Of a stretch of DNA of 64,000 nt, positions 19,984 to 30,577 are shown in pieces (the stretch's first letter is position 1; each line of letters starts with the position of its first letter). Both the position numbers and the translations under genes were made by a program. The DNA comes from Bacteroidota bacterium (lineage in GTDB: Bacteria > Bacteroidota > Bacteroidia > JAHEXY01), in the NCBI GenBank assembly GCA_023251875.1, contig JAHEXY010000006.1, forward strand, positions 248,001-312,000, given 5' to 3'. The notes under the pieces were generated by a model. The model did not search any database. It saw only the letters and a list, made by a program, of their open reading frames with translations, and was not told the DNA's origin.

Positions 19984-22900
19984 TTATAGTACGGTAATAC
20001 GTCCTACTAAATGAATATTCTTATCACTTGTACAAATTGTTTTATAATCTACCACCCATACATATACTCCCGATTCAACCATTTTTCCATTTGCCATACC
20101 GTCCCAACCTTTACTTATAGTATCTGTAATAAATACCGATCTCCCCCATCTATCAAATACTTGAAGATGAAATTCTGTTATATCTATTCCCTTAGAAATA
20201 AAAATATCATTTAAGCCATCTTGGTTAATAGGAGTGAATGTATTGGGAGTATAAATATTTTCACTTTTATAATGCCCAATTACATCAATAGAGTCTGTAT
20301 AGGTACATTGTTCATGTACTACATTTACCCAATAAATTCCGGGCTCATAAACCGTAATAGAATCATTTGTTTCTCCCGTATTCCATAAATAAGTAACATT
20401 GGTTTCATTAAGGGTTGCCTTTATTACTGCATCGGGTTGTTCACACAAACTTATATCGGGTCCAAGATTTACTAAATTTTTTAATGAAACCGTTATTTGA
20501 TCTGTTGATTCACAATTGGCAACATAAACGGTAACACTATAGGTTGAAGGTTCATTGATTTCTATTTCTGCCGTAGTATCTCCCGTATTCCATACATAAG
20601 AAAATGCAGTACTTATTGGGGCACTAAGATCTATTGAAGTGCCTTTGCACATTACTGTATCACCACCTAAATTTACACTTGGTTTGGGTAACATTACAAT
20701 ATCAACAGTATCTTTTTCTACACATATTCCTCCTAAAACTTCAACCCAAATATTACCCGAATTAGTAACGGATATGGTTTGAGTATTTTCTCCAGTACTC
20801 CATAAATAAGAAGCTCCTGTATTGTGTGCATTTAAAGTTAATGCTGTGCCTTCGCATACTGTAGTATCGTTTCCTAATTCAGGTTTTTCAATTACGTTTA
20901 CCATAATACTATCAGATGCAGTGCAAAAATCATTGCTTACTTTTACCCAATAAGTTTTGGCTTGACTAACCGAAATACTAGAAGTACTTTCTCCTGTTGA
21001 CCAAGTGTAACTTGTAACACCAGTACTTATTGGATTTAATGTTAAGGTTTCATTGTCACAAATAACCGTATCATTACCTAAATCAACATCAGGTTCCGGC
21101 AATATGGTTAAATTAAAAATAGTACTATCTGTATAGGTACAACTATTGGTATTGGTTGCAACCAATTTTACAGGATAAGTACCAGGGGCATTATAAGTAT
21201 GTTGCGGATTAGCAGTTGTAGAACTTGCACTACCATCGCCAAAATCCCATAAATAATCTACAGCATTGGTGCTTATATTATTAAATGTAATATTGGTTCC
21301 AACACAAACAGAATCTCCTGGAGTAAAAGAAGCATTGGCAATAATACCCGCAAATTGAAAATCCATCTTAATTACTGCATTATTACAATTAGAACTTTTA
21401 TTATTTTTCGACCATGCTCCCGTTGTAGTAGGAAATGCATTACTACCACCACAGCTTGCACAAACCGATTGGTAAATTACTCCTGATTTATCAAATCTAC
21501 TCGTACCTCCATCAACATGATCATCAGCATATGGGTCTCCAAAAAAACTTGCGTAAAGCAAACTTGTAGCATTAGCCGATAAAACAAAGAAATAAAAATC
21601 GCAGCCGTCAGTAGTTTTTTGTTGCGCATTAGAGGTAGTAACTAAACCGGTTGTAGTACCGTAGGTACTACCAAGACTACATGTTCCCCATCCCGAACAA
21701 TAAATATTAGTACACGTATCAACCAAAAAAGCTGTTGGTGAAATATCGGGAAATGATGAGCCGGAACCGAAAACGGTACTCATTATTGAAGTAGATAAAT
21801 CAGAAGATAACTCATGAATAAATTGGCGTCCATTTGAATTTGAATAAACACCTGAACTTACAGGATACGATCCTTCTGTTTGTCCGTATACATATATGTT
21901 ATTATTATAATCCGATTGGATCATAAAACTTTGGTCATATTTTGAAGTACCCACAAATGTTGATGCAATTAAAGCACTACCTGAACTGGATAATTCTGCA
22001 ATAAACCCATCAGTTGAACCACCCGCATATGATTTCTTATATGCAGCACTAGTAGTTGGAAAATTAGAACTTGTAGTTCCTCCTGTTACATAAATTTTGT
22101 TAGAAGGATCTTGAAGAATACCAAAGCAAGCATCATCATTACTTCCTCCAATAAAAGTAGCCCAGGTTAGGCTTGTAAGATTTTGGTCCATTTTAAAAAC
22201 AAGGCCATCTTGGTCACCGGCAAGATTAGTTTGATAAGCTCCATTTGTAACCGGAAAATCTTTTGAAGATGTAGAAGTAGCAACATATACATTACTACTT
22301 TTATCTAAAATAATTTCTCCACGTGCATCATCTCCATAGTTATATTTTGTAGTTTGATAATAAAAAAAATCGCTGGAAATGTTTACACCATCATTATCAG
22401 AACCGCCTAAAAATGTTGAAGCTAGTAGGGTTGTAAAACTCGAATTAAATTTAGCAATAAAAATATCTGATCCTGCATCATGCGAAACATCAAAACAACC
22501 TGTTTTTACAGGAAAATTTGTAGAATAAGTTTCTCCTAATACATACAATTCTCCATTATCATTTACCACGAGACTATGAGGAGATTCATTATCCGAACCG
22601 CCTATATAAGTTGAAGAAAGCAAAGTTGCTCCGGTAGAATTAAATTTACTTACTACAATATCTAAAGGGTATGACATATTGTTGCCTCCGGCAAAAGTAG
22701 TTTGAAATGCTCCTGTAGTAATTGGATAGCCAAAATCAGCAGCAATACCACCTGTATAAATATTTCCATCTTTATCGTACGTAGCAGTATAACCCCAATT
22801 ATCGGCCTTTGATCCTGTATAGGTTGATACAATTAAAACCGGATCAATAATCAATGTTTGCGAACCATCATAACCACTCGGAAAATAAAAAGAAAGCACA

Positions 22901-23631
22901 TTATTATTCAATTGAAATTCGCATGCAATTTCTTTTTTTTGATTTCCTATAATTTGATAAGCATAAGGTTTTTGCTCACAAATATATCCAAGAGAAGTCA
23001 TCACCATTAAATTACCTTTATCGATATACATTTTATCAGCACCTTTATATTGTATTTGAATAGTATTTGTAGAGGCATTGGGCTTTACAATAAAATCATA
23101 TTTTAAAAATTGCCCTTGTGTATACATATTGATATCAATACCCTCATACATGTTTTGGTAAAAAAGTTTTTCATACAATTTTACATTCGATGACCATTTT
23201 TCAGCATCATTGCCAATGAAATAATTTTTATAATACGGATACGAATCTGTAGGTTCTAAAACAGTTGATTCATTTGCATTGAGAAACTTTGCTTGTAGGG
23301 CATGAAATTTTATACTTTTTTGAGCCGTTGCAGAAATATCTTTATTAGGATGATGCAAATTTTCTAAATCATCTTGATCATAAAACAAATAGGTAAAGGC
23401 ATTTTTTTCAAGAAATAAAGAGCCTCCAAAAAATTCACATTTATATTGAACATTGCTGTTCCATTGACCTTTATTTTCTTCAAATTTAAAACCCTCAGCA
23501 GAAACAAATGAATGAACAAAAAGAAAAATAATTACAATCAAAAACCAGCTTCTTATTGCAATAAGAATTGAAGAACAAAAAGACCTTATTCTAATAAAAT
23601 TGAAATTCACCTTATGTAATTTATTTTCCAA
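19984..23631 (-). CDS. Secreted SBBP-repeat/PKD protein with T9SS type B (gliding-motility-type) sorting domain
   Basis: A 1215-residue protein with a signal peptide ending near residue 46 (hydrophobic WFLIVIIFLFVHSFVSA). Residues ~47-265 resemble the N-terminal domain found before SBBP repeats (FEENKGQWNSNVQYKCEF). Residues ~270-740 are SBBP-type propeller repeats with recurring DIVVSKFNSTG, STYIGGSDN and NFPVTxG patterns. A PKD domain follows (~764-840, DYLWDFGDGSASS). Three or four Ig-like units carry a LxLxxxxTG..YxWSTGE pattern (~840-1110). A CHU_C/type B sorting domain closes it (~1126-1215, YTPNTFTPINQDGLNDIF ... DRWGRSVF). It is a probable outer-surface protein. The gene starts divergently from lanB. 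Confidence 0.85.
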   Translation of the reverse strand: MENKLHKVNFNFIRIRSFCSSILIAIRSWFLIVIIFLFVHSFVSAEGFKFEENKGQWNSNVQYKCEFFGGSLFLEKNAFTYLFYDQDDLENLHHPNKDISATAQKSIKFHALQAKFLNANESTVLEPTDSYPYYKNYFIGNDAEKWSSNVKLYEKLFYQNMYEGIDINMYTQGQFLKYDFIVKPNASTNTIQIQYKGADKMYIDKGNLMVMTSLGYICEQKPYAYQIIGNQKKEIACEFQLNNNVLSFYFPSGYDGSQTLIIDPVLIVSTYTGSKADNWGYTATYDKDGNIYTGGIAADFGYPITTGAFQTTFAGGNNMSYPLDIVVSKFNSTGATLLSSTYIGGSDNESPHSLVVNDNGELYVLGETYSTNFPVKTGCFDVSHDAGSDIFIAKFNSSFTTLLASTFLGGSDNDGVNISSDFFYYQTTKYNYGDDARGEIILDKSSNVYVATSTSSKDFPVTNGAYQTNLAGDQDGLVFKMDQNLTSLTWATFIGGSNDDACFGILQDPSNKIYVTGGTTSSNFPTTSAAYKKSYAGGSTDGFIAELSSSGSALIASTFVGTSKYDQSFMIQSDYNNNIYVYGQTEGSYPVSSGVYSNSNGRQFIHELSSDLSTSIMSTVFGSGSSFPDISPTAFLVDTCTNIYCSGWGTCSLGSTYGTTTGLVTTSNAQQKTTDGCDFYFFVLSANATSLLYASFFGDPYADDHVDGGTSRFDKSGVIYQSVCASCGGSNAFPTTTGAWSKNNKSSNCNNAVIKMDFQFAGIIANASFTPGDSVCVGTNITFNNISTNAVDYLWDFGDGSASSTTANPQHTYNAPGTYPVKLVATNTNSCTYTDSTIFNLTILPEPDVDLGNDTVICDNETLTLNPISTGVTSYTWSTGESTSSISVSQAKTYWVKVSNDFCTASDSIMVNVIEKPELGNDTTVCEGTALTLNAHNTGASYLWSTGENTQTISVTNSGNIWVEVLGGICVEKDTVDIVMLPKPSVNLGGDTVMCKGTSIDLSAPISTAFSYVWNTGDTTAEIEINEPSTYSVTVYVANCESTDQITVSLKNLVNLGPDISLCEQPDAVIKATLNETNVTYLWNTGETNDSITVYEPGIYWVNVVHEQCTYTDSIDVIGHYKSENIYTPNTFTPINQDGLNDIFISKGIDITEFHLQVFDRWGRSVFITDTISKGWDGMANGKMVESGVYVWVVDYKTICTSDKNIHLVGRITVL

Positions 23632-23961
23632 TATTGATTTTTATACAATTTCTAAAAAGAACATGTGTTACAAAGTATTACATTACAAACTCTTAGCACA
23701 ATAAAAATATCTTATTACATGATCATACAGCAAAACACTTAAGGAATAATATCAGGGGAAAGCTATTATTTGCTGCAAAACCCGCTCTTAACGTGAAAAT
23801 TCAAAATAAATTCTGCAGCCAGAAACTAGCCATGCACTAAACATGCGCAAACACGCATGAATATAACATGGCGTATTCCATATGACTATTAAAAATTAAA
23901 TTATATACATATGAAATAGTATGGCAAAAATAACTATTTTAAGCGGCATAAACCATTAACA
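23632..23961. other. Divergent intergenic region upstream of lanB
   Basis: A 330-base gap between the SBBP protein and lanB. It contains a hairpin CATGCG-CAAACA-CGCATG at 23842-23859 in a locally GC-richer patch. A 12-codon ORF at 23921-23959 (MAKITILSGINH) ends two bases before the lanB ATG and could be a leader ORF or chance. No credible precursor-peptide gene was seen on either strand. Confidence 0.5.
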
Positions 23962-26900
23962 ATGAAACTATTTCCATACGTATTAACCCGCTATAGCGGA
24001 GGTTCATTCAACGATTTTGAAAGCCTTAAAATCAAGGATACCCATCAATTGGTTCATCAAATACATGATTTTAAGCAAGAACTGAAGGCCATCAAGAATA
24101 AAATTAGCGATGCTATCCATCCGCTTATTCCGTCTTTCAACGAAAAGCCTGAGATTCAAAAGCAATTGATCAATTTACGAAGAGATGTATTCAATGAACG
24201 AAACATTAAGGATGATAAAATTAAATTGGCCGAAGAAGTTTTAGCTCCTGAAATTATAGCTGACATACAAGAATATATTGGATTGTATATACAATTAGAG
24301 GGTTTGGTAAAACATGGCGCCAATATCTATGAAAATGAGCTAAGGGAATCTCGTTTGCGCTTAAAAAAAATTATTGGCAACCCAGATTTTCAAAAAGGCT
24401 TAATTCTATCGAGTCGCTCCATTCTTGATCAATTGAATAAGTATCTTGAAAAAGACCCCAATGATTATCGAAAAAAAGAAATTCAAATTGAACAAGGAAT
24501 GATGAAATACATTTCACGCATGTATTGCAAAACATCTCCTTTTAGTACTTTTACCAATCTTTCTGCAGGAAAAATAAAACCCTTAAACAATCCCTCATCT
24601 ATTATTGATCATGAAAAATCAGAGACCAATTTTGAACTAAAAAGCCATATTCGAATCAATAATTACCTTTATCATTTTACAAGAGGCCTTCTTTTAAAAA
24701 ATAAAGATATTTACTGTTGGTTTTTAGTTCGTCTTAATCCTACAGTTCAAAAAACAGAAGAAACCTATCTGTTTTTAACAAATAGCAATAATGTGGAAGC
24801 TTTTCAGCGCATTCCTTTTTCTCCTGTACTCGATTTTTTTATTGAATTGATTTCAGAACAAACAGAAGGTATTGTTTATAACGATTTACTATCTGCCTTA
24901 CTCGAAAATATAGAAGCTTCATCAGAAGAATTACAAGCCTATATCAATCAATTAATCGAATACGGTTTTCTAGAATTCAACATTGGTGTTTCGGGCACAG
25001 ATCCTGATTGGGATATTACCTTACAAAACAAATTACACTATGCATTTGAAAAAAATGCGCCTCATATAAAAGAATTGACAGCAACCTTGGCAAGTGTTAG
25101 AAATTTAGCACGACAATATGAAATTGGTTCCGTACAAGAACGGCAACAACTACAACAAGAAGCATACAATCAACTTAGAGCAATTTGCATGCAATTACAT
25201 GAGGCAGCTGGTTTACCCGCTGACGAACGCAAAACACAAGACGTATTAATAGCCGAAGCAAAGCAAAAAAGAGAAGCATTTGAACAAGAACAAAAACTTG
25301 CAAAAGAAAAAGAAGCAGAAAATGCTGAGAAAAAAGAACAAGAAATAAAGGCGGAGCCAAAAGAAGAAATTAAGAACCTAAATACAACAGAGCAGCCCAC
25401 TGAAAATACAATTGATGATGAACAAGTAATTTTTAAGCATCAAGCATCCACCTATTTTTATTTTAAGCCCGAACAAATGTTTTATGAAGATACAACCGTT
25501 GAAGTGGCTCCTCTTTTTAATACCAGCGATACAGAAACACTAATGGCTAAATTTTATAAATTGATTAGTACCTATAAATCATTTGAACATACTTTTGATG
25601 AACGTGAAAAAATGGCTCAATTTTTTGCCAATAAATATGGTAAAAAAACAAAAATAGACCTGCTTACTTTTTATGAAGATTTCTATCGTGATTACAAGAA
25701 AAAAGAATTAGAGGATATTAATAAGGCGCAACAAGAACAAAGAAAAAAAGCCGAAGAAGCCATAGAGAAATTAAAAATTAAGAATGAAGAATTAAAAATT
25801 GGGGAGTCAAAACAAGATGAGAACGCCAAAAGGGAAGATGTAAAAACAGAAAATATTGAACCGATAAAAATAGTTGCAGCGCGCATAAAACTGCGTCAAG
25901 AAATGAATGCCAAATGGCTAGAAGCATTTGTTTCAGTTTGTAAAGAAAAAATCGAATGGAATAACGATGAAATAAATATCAAAGCTAATTTATTTGATGA
26001 AGCAACAGCAAACGTTCCTATTCATTTATATGATAACCCTAAAAGTTCATATGCGGCATTTATGATGCCCTTTATTAAAAGTGATGCTGATGGAAATAAA
26101 AAGTTAATGATGGTGATCAATTCTTCTTTTCCGGGATATGGAAAACTATTTACCCGTTTTTTACATATTCTTGAGCCAAACGTAACTGATACAATCAGAA
26201 AATGGAATGCAGAAATTAATCAAGGTTACATAAGCGCAGAAGATACCGATGCTTCTTTTTTCAATGCCAATTTACATCCACCTCTACTTCCCTATGAAAT
26301 GTGGATTCCCAATGGTAATAATAGTTTACCTGCAGAACAACAAATTCCCATTACAGATGTTGAAGTAATTTTTAATCATTCAACAGAACAACTCACCTTG
26401 ATTCATAAAAAATTACAGAAAGAGATAAAAATATTTGATCTCTGTTTTCAAGGAATCAATGGCCGCTCTCAATTATTTCAATTGCTCGAAAAATTTTCAT
26501 CATCTCGCTATCCTATCTGGATGAATGTAACCATGACCATTAATAATTCAAAACCACAAGAAGAAAATGTTGACAATACTAAACCTCGTGTATGGCAATG
26601 GCCGCGTATTGTTTTTGAAGATCAACTTATTTTAAAACGAAAATCTTGGTTTGTTCCCAAAGCTTTATTGCCTATTCGGCAACCTAATGATAACAATTGG
26701 TTGTATTTTGAACGCGTTAATTTATGGAGATTGGAACACCGTATTCCCAAAGAAGTTTTCATTTATATTGTTAACAGAAATGAGTTGGATGTATTGCCTC
26801 CAAGCCAAAGAAAAAATTTAAATAGAGATGATTACAAACCACAATATATTTCTTTCGAAAATCCTTTTATGGTTCATCTGTTTGAAAAGTTAATCGAAAA

Positions 26901-27009
26901 AGTACCTACTAATTTAAGAATTGAAGAAATGTTACCCGGAGCTGAAAACCTATTAGAAGTAAACGGACAAAAACGCATTACAGAATTACTGGTTCAGATT
27001 TATGAATAA
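23962..27009 (+). CDS. LanB-like lantibiotic dehydratase, glutamylation domain only
   Basis: LanB enzymes transfer glutamate from glutamyl-tRNA to Ser/Thr of a peptide; a second domain then eliminates it to give dehydro-amino acids. This 1015-residue protein carries the N-terminal family features: the start MKLFPYVLTRYSGGSF, and ISRMYCKTSPFSTFTNLSAG near residue 190, which corresponds to the R-x-TPFG-LFAG region. The late part PRVWQWPRIVFE ... LWRLEHRIPKEVFIYI at ~885-960 is typical of the end of the same domain. The chain stops where a separate SpaB_C-type elimination domain would begin. The extra length comes from two Lys/Glu-rich coiled-coil inserts (~430-475 and ~579-634). It could be half of a split dehydratase or a PEARL ligase. 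No precursor, transporter or elimination partner lies beside it; a LanC-like gene is 8 kb downstream. Confidence 0.8.
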   Translation: MKLFPYVLTRYSGGSFNDFESLKIKDTHQLVHQIHDFKQELKAIKNKISDAIHPLIPSFNEKPEIQKQLINLRRDVFNERNIKDDKIKLAEEVLAPEIIADIQEYIGLYIQLEGLVKHGANIYENELRESRLRLKKIIGNPDFQKGLILSSRSILDQLNKYLEKDPNDYRKKEIQIEQGMMKYISRMYCKTSPFSTFTNLSAGKIKPLNNPSSIIDHEKSETNFELKSHIRINNYLYHFTRGLLLKNKDIYCWFLVRLNPTVQKTEETYLFLTNSNNVEAFQRIPFSPVLDFFIELISEQTEGIVYNDLLSALLENIEASSEELQAYINQLIEYGFLEFNIGVSGTDPDWDITLQNKLHYAFEKNAPHIKELTATLASVRNLARQYEIGSVQERQQLQQEAYNQLRAICMQLHEAAGLPADERKTQDVLIAEAKQKREAFEQEQKLAKEKEAENAEKKEQEIKAEPKEEIKNLNTTEQPTENTIDDEQVIFKHQASTYFYFKPEQMFYEDTTVEVAPLFNTSDTETLMAKFYKLISTYKSFEHTFDEREKMAQFFANKYGKKTKIDLLTFYEDFYRDYKKKELEDINKAQQEQRKKAEEAIEKLKIKNEELKIGESKQDENAKREDVKTENIEPIKIVAARIKLRQEMNAKWLEAFVSVCKEKIEWNNDEINIKANLFDEATANVPIHLYDNPKSSYAAFMMPFIKSDADGNKKLMMVINSSFPGYGKLFTRFLHILEPNVTDTIRKWNAEINQGYISAEDTDASFFNANLHPPLLPYEMWIPNGNNSLPAEQQIPITDVEVIFNHSTEQLTLIHKKLQKEIKIFDLCFQGINGRSQLFQLLEKFSSSRYPIWMNVTMTINNSKPQEENVDNTKPRVWQWPRIVFEDQLILKRKSWFVPKALLPIRQPNDNNWLYFERVNLWRLEHRIPKEVFIYIVNRNELDVLPPSQRKNLNRDDYKPQYISFENPFMVHLFEKLIEKVPTNLRIEEMLPGAENLLEVNGQKRITELLVQIYE

Positions 27010-27135
27010 CTTTGCCACCCGTACTGCATTTACAAATGCGGTCCGAATAATATTAAAAAATCCTCCCCCGCAGAAAAATTGTTAAGGAGTATCTTGGCTT
27101 TAACAACATCTATTTATTATCTCACAAAACTACAA

Positions 27136-30100
27136 TTACTCAATAATAATTTTTTGGTTCAAATTCTCATCTTTTGTTTTCATTTTAAAGAAATACACTC
27201 CGCTTGCAAAAGTGTTAATTGCAATTGACGATTTATAAGTTCCGGAATGTATTTCATCCGTTCCACTATATACAATATTTCCACTAATATCACTTAATTC
27301 ATAAGTGAACGATTTGTTTTTTTGATCATGCAATACAATATTTAAAATATCTTTTGCCGGATTTGGGTAAAGATACAATTGCTTTTCTATGTTATTAGAT
27401 TGATCTAATACTGCTGTAATAGTAGTTCCCGTTGAAATTATATTAATGTCGTCAAGAAAAAGATTATTGCCATAATCACATGTTGACTCAAATTTTAATA
27501 CAACAGACTGTCCGGCATAATTTGATATGTCTACACTTTCTGCTCTCCAATCATTTGCTTGCGTAGGATAAAATTCAGTTGTATTAGGAGAAACAGTTGC
27601 AAGAGAATTTCCACTTTTGCTAAATATTGGCGTTGCATTATAATTATCTCCACAGTCGGTAGAAACATAAACTTTTAATGCATCATCTTCATTACTATAT
27701 TGACCATAGGCTACATTAAATGTTAAATATACACTGTCTTTAGTATTAGAAAGATCAATTGCATCCGTAAGTAAATTATCTTTTTGGCCAATGCTGCTAT
27801 AATTATACAAATGCATGTACGCACAATTTGAAGTACTTCCATTAGCAGATACTGCAGAAGTTTGATCCCAGGTTATGCCATTATCGCTATTTACAATTTC
27901 CCAGCCGCTTGGAGGAAATGCAGACGCATTTAGATCTTCAGTATACGGAAGGCTTTCTCCTCCTACATTAATATAAGATGTTTTAGTAGTGGTAGTGCTG
28001 CCATTTTTGTTGGTGGCAATAAGGGTAACATCATACACTCCGGCTGTAGCATAAGTAACTGAAGGGTTTTGATCTGTAGAAGTTGATGGATTTCCTCCCG
28101 GAAAACTCCATGCCCAAGAGCTGGGTGAATAACCGGAGTTATCAGTAAATTGAATGGTTGTACCAAGACAAACATCAGTTGCACTTGTATTAAAATCAGG
28201 TGTTGGTGCCATTGATTGAGATGAATTTAAGGGTGATTCCCACACACCTCTTCCAAAAGTAGCAGCTTTAATTACACCTGAAGTATATTGAATTTCAAGT
28301 TCGTCAATTACAACACTTGGTAATCCATTTGAAAATGAAATCCAATCTGTCATGGAATTATCTTTATAATAAATACCAATATCAGTACCAATGTATAGTC
28401 CATCGCTTGATCCTTTTTCGTAAGTAATACAGTTAACCGGTAAATTAGGAAGCGTTCCGGAGATATTCGTCCAAGAGCTTCCTGCATTTTTTGTTTCATA
28501 TACCTTTTTTCCTGATGAATAGCCTGAAAAAGTAACATACACATGTTGAGCATCTGCAGGATCAATAGTAATGTAAGTTAAAGATGCGCTTGATACAGGT
28601 AAGCCCGAAGATATGTCTGTCCAGTTGCTTCCTCCATTACTTGTTTTATATATCTTACTATATGTTGCTGCATAAATATAGGATGTATTGGAAGCGGCAA
28701 CCGCTATTGCATTTAAAGTATTAGAGCTTCCAAAATTTGAAATGGCAGTCCAGCTATTGCCTCTATCAGTTGTTTTCCAAACATTGTTAAAACCGGCATA
28801 TAAAATTTTAGGGTCAGATGGATCCATTATAAAAGGTGTTACCCATGCTCCCGTTTCTGTTATTCCACTGTTAATGCTTGTAAAGCTGAGACCGCTATTT
28901 GATGATCTTTCAAGGCTTCCGTAATAATATTCGCCATACATGTATTTTTCATCAGTATAATCTATAAAACATTCCATTCCATCTCCGCCTAAAACACGAG
29001 TCCAAGTTCCTGATTTATTAGCATCCGTTCCATTATCTTGATTTCCGATCATAAACAAATCTTTATTGGTAACTGAAAGCCCAATGCGGTAACTTTGGTG
29101 AATAACCAAGCCATCGCTTATATCTGACCATGTAACTCCGCTATTAGCCGTTTTAAATAAACCACCATCGCAACCGGCATATAAGTCAGTATTATTAAAT
29201 TTTAAGCAATGAATATCAGCATGTACATAAGGATTTCCATTTTGTCCGTACCAATGCGAATTAACAGTCCAGTTTGAACCGCCATCTGTTGTTTTCCAAA
29301 TATTAACGCCACCTATATACACTTCATTTGCAGAAGTTGGAGAAGCAACTATTGATAAATCATACCACCCCTGTCCACCGGCATCAGATCCATCCGACTC
29401 CCATCCTAATAAATTTGGAGTGGTAGCTTTTGCCGTAAATGTAGTGCCATTGTCCGTTGATTTATAGAAACCATAAAATCCATAATCACTATTGTTGGAA
29501 GCAAGAATATAAACGTAGCTTGAATTTGCAGTTGTAGTAGCAATAGCAAATCTTGAAATTGAAGAAGAAGAAGGTAAGCCGGATGTTATTTGGCTAAAAT
29601 TTCTACCCCCATCAGTTGATTTATAAAAATATTCTCCACATGCATAAACAATAGAAGGATCACCGGGTTTAAATTCAATATCCTTAAAATTTCCACTTTG
29701 AGAAAGACTCCATGAATTACCTGCATCTAATGACTCATATATTCCTCCATTAGTGGCTGCAATAATTATAGAGGTATCACTGGTACTCATGAGCAGTTTA
29801 TTTATTTTATAGCCTGCAGAAACCGACCATCCTAATCCGGTTGAACTCCATGTAACACCTGCATCGCATGATTTTAGTACACCTATGCTATAGGTGCTTC
29901 CACCATCACCATCACCTGTAGCCAGATACATTACGGTAGGTTTTTCGGGGTTAATAATTAAGTCGCTAGTTCCAATTACTTCAAGATTATCTGTGTTTGT
30001 ATTCCATGTACTACCTCCATCATTTGAATACCACAAGCCTCCCCCGGGAGATCCTACATAAATTGTATTGGAACTAGTGGGATGAAAAGTAACAAAATTA

Positions 30101-30477
30101 ATTCGTCCTGCACCTCCATCACCTGATGGAACAGTTGTAGGGCCAACTAAAGACCAACTGCCTGCGGCATTTGTTTTTTGTTTCGTATTTAGTTTATTAT
30201 TTTGATCATGAAAGATTGAATACTCTTTCATCATTTGAGTTCTTTCTCCGCTTGGGTATACGCGAGGTTCAACAAACCATTCCCATCGTTTATACTGTTT
30301 GTAGCCTTTGCCCTTTTCAATTTTTCTATTTTTCCAATAAGCATTAAAGTCTTGTTGTACTTGATAAAAATTTACATTATTATCATCCATTTTTTTTGCC
30401 CAATTTTGGGCATTAGCAGAAAATTGTACACATGCTAATAGAAGGACTCCAATTTTCTTTATGTATTTGTTTTTCAT
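27136..30477 (-). CDS. Secreted sortilin/BNR-repeat protein with PKD, anchor-J-like and T9SS type A domains
   Basis: A 1113-residue protein with signal peptide MKNKYIKKIGVLLLACVQFSANAQ. Residues ~105-740 are beta-propeller repeats of the sortilin/BNR type, recognised by recurring S-NDGGSTWN, TTDGGSNWT and KSTDGGRNFS Asp-box motifs. A PKD domain follows (~756-840, SSWAWSFPGGNPSTS). A choice-of-anchor J/MAM-like jelly roll comes next (~845-1010, LPYTEDLNASAFPPSGWEI ... NNLFLDDINI). The C-terminus (LYLYPNPAKDILNI ... NQKIIIE) is a T9SS type A sorting domain. Such propellers are found in glycan- or protein-binding surface proteins and some glycosidases, but Asp boxes alone do not prove an enzyme. 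It lies on the opposite strand between lanB and the redox cluster. Confidence 0.85.
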   Translation of the reverse strand: MKNKYIKKIGVLLLACVQFSANAQNWAKKMDDNNVNFYQVQQDFNAYWKNRKIEKGKGYKQYKRWEWFVEPRVYPSGERTQMMKEYSIFHDQNNKLNTKQKTNAAGSWSLVGPTTVPSGDGGAGRINFVTFHPTSSNTIYVGSPGGGLWYSNDGGSTWNTNTDNLEVIGTSDLIINPEKPTVMYLATGDGDGGSTYSIGVLKSCDAGVTWSSTGLGWSVSAGYKINKLLMSTSDTSIIIAATNGGIYESLDAGNSWSLSQSGNFKDIEFKPGDPSIVYACGEYFYKSTDGGRNFSQITSGLPSSSSISRFAIATTTANSSYVYILASNNSDYGFYGFYKSTDNGTTFTAKATTPNLLGWESDGSDAGGQGWYDLSIVASPTSANEVYIGGVNIWKTTDGGSNWTVNSHWYGQNGNPYVHADIHCLKFNNTDLYAGCDGGLFKTANSGVTWSDISDGLVIHQSYRIGLSVTNKDLFMIGNQDNGTDANKSGTWTRVLGGDGMECFIDYTDEKYMYGEYYYGSLERSSNSGLSFTSINSGITETGAWVTPFIMDPSDPKILYAGFNNVWKTTDRGNSWTAISNFGSSNTLNAIAVAASNTSYIYAATYSKIYKTSNGGSNWTDISSGLPVSSASLTYITIDPADAQHVYVTFSGYSSGKKVYETKNAGSSWTNISGTLPNLPVNCITYEKGSSDGLYIGTDIGIYYKDNSMTDWISFSNGLPSVVIDELEIQYTSGVIKAATFGRGVWESPLNSSQSMAPTPDFNTSATDVCLGTTIQFTDNSGYSPSSWAWSFPGGNPSTSTDQNPSVTYATAGVYDVTLIATNKNGSTTTTKTSYINVGGESLPYTEDLNASAFPPSGWEIVNSDNGITWDQTSAVSANGSTSNCAYMHLYNYSSIGQKDNLLTDAIDLSNTKDSVYLTFNVAYGQYSNEDDALKVYVSTDCGDNYNATPIFSKSGNSLATVSPNTTEFYPTQANDWRAESVDISNYAGQSVVLKFESTCDYGNNLFLDDINIISTGTTITAVLDQSNNIEKQLYLYPNPAKDILNIVLHDQKNKSFTYELSDISGNIVYSGTDEIHSGTYKSSIAINTFASGVYFFKMKTKDENLNQKIIIE

Positions 30478-30577
30478 AATAGCGTTTTTAAATAAAACTT
30501 CTTTACGTAAATGGTTTTTAAAAGGTTACGGTTTAAACTAAAATTTGTGGGCTAACATTTACTTTTTAGCTTCATCG

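Noticed and set aside
27026-27039. GCATTT-AC-AAATGC hairpin after lanB as a terminator
   Set aside because: The stem is short and no T-run follows, so a terminator call is not supported.
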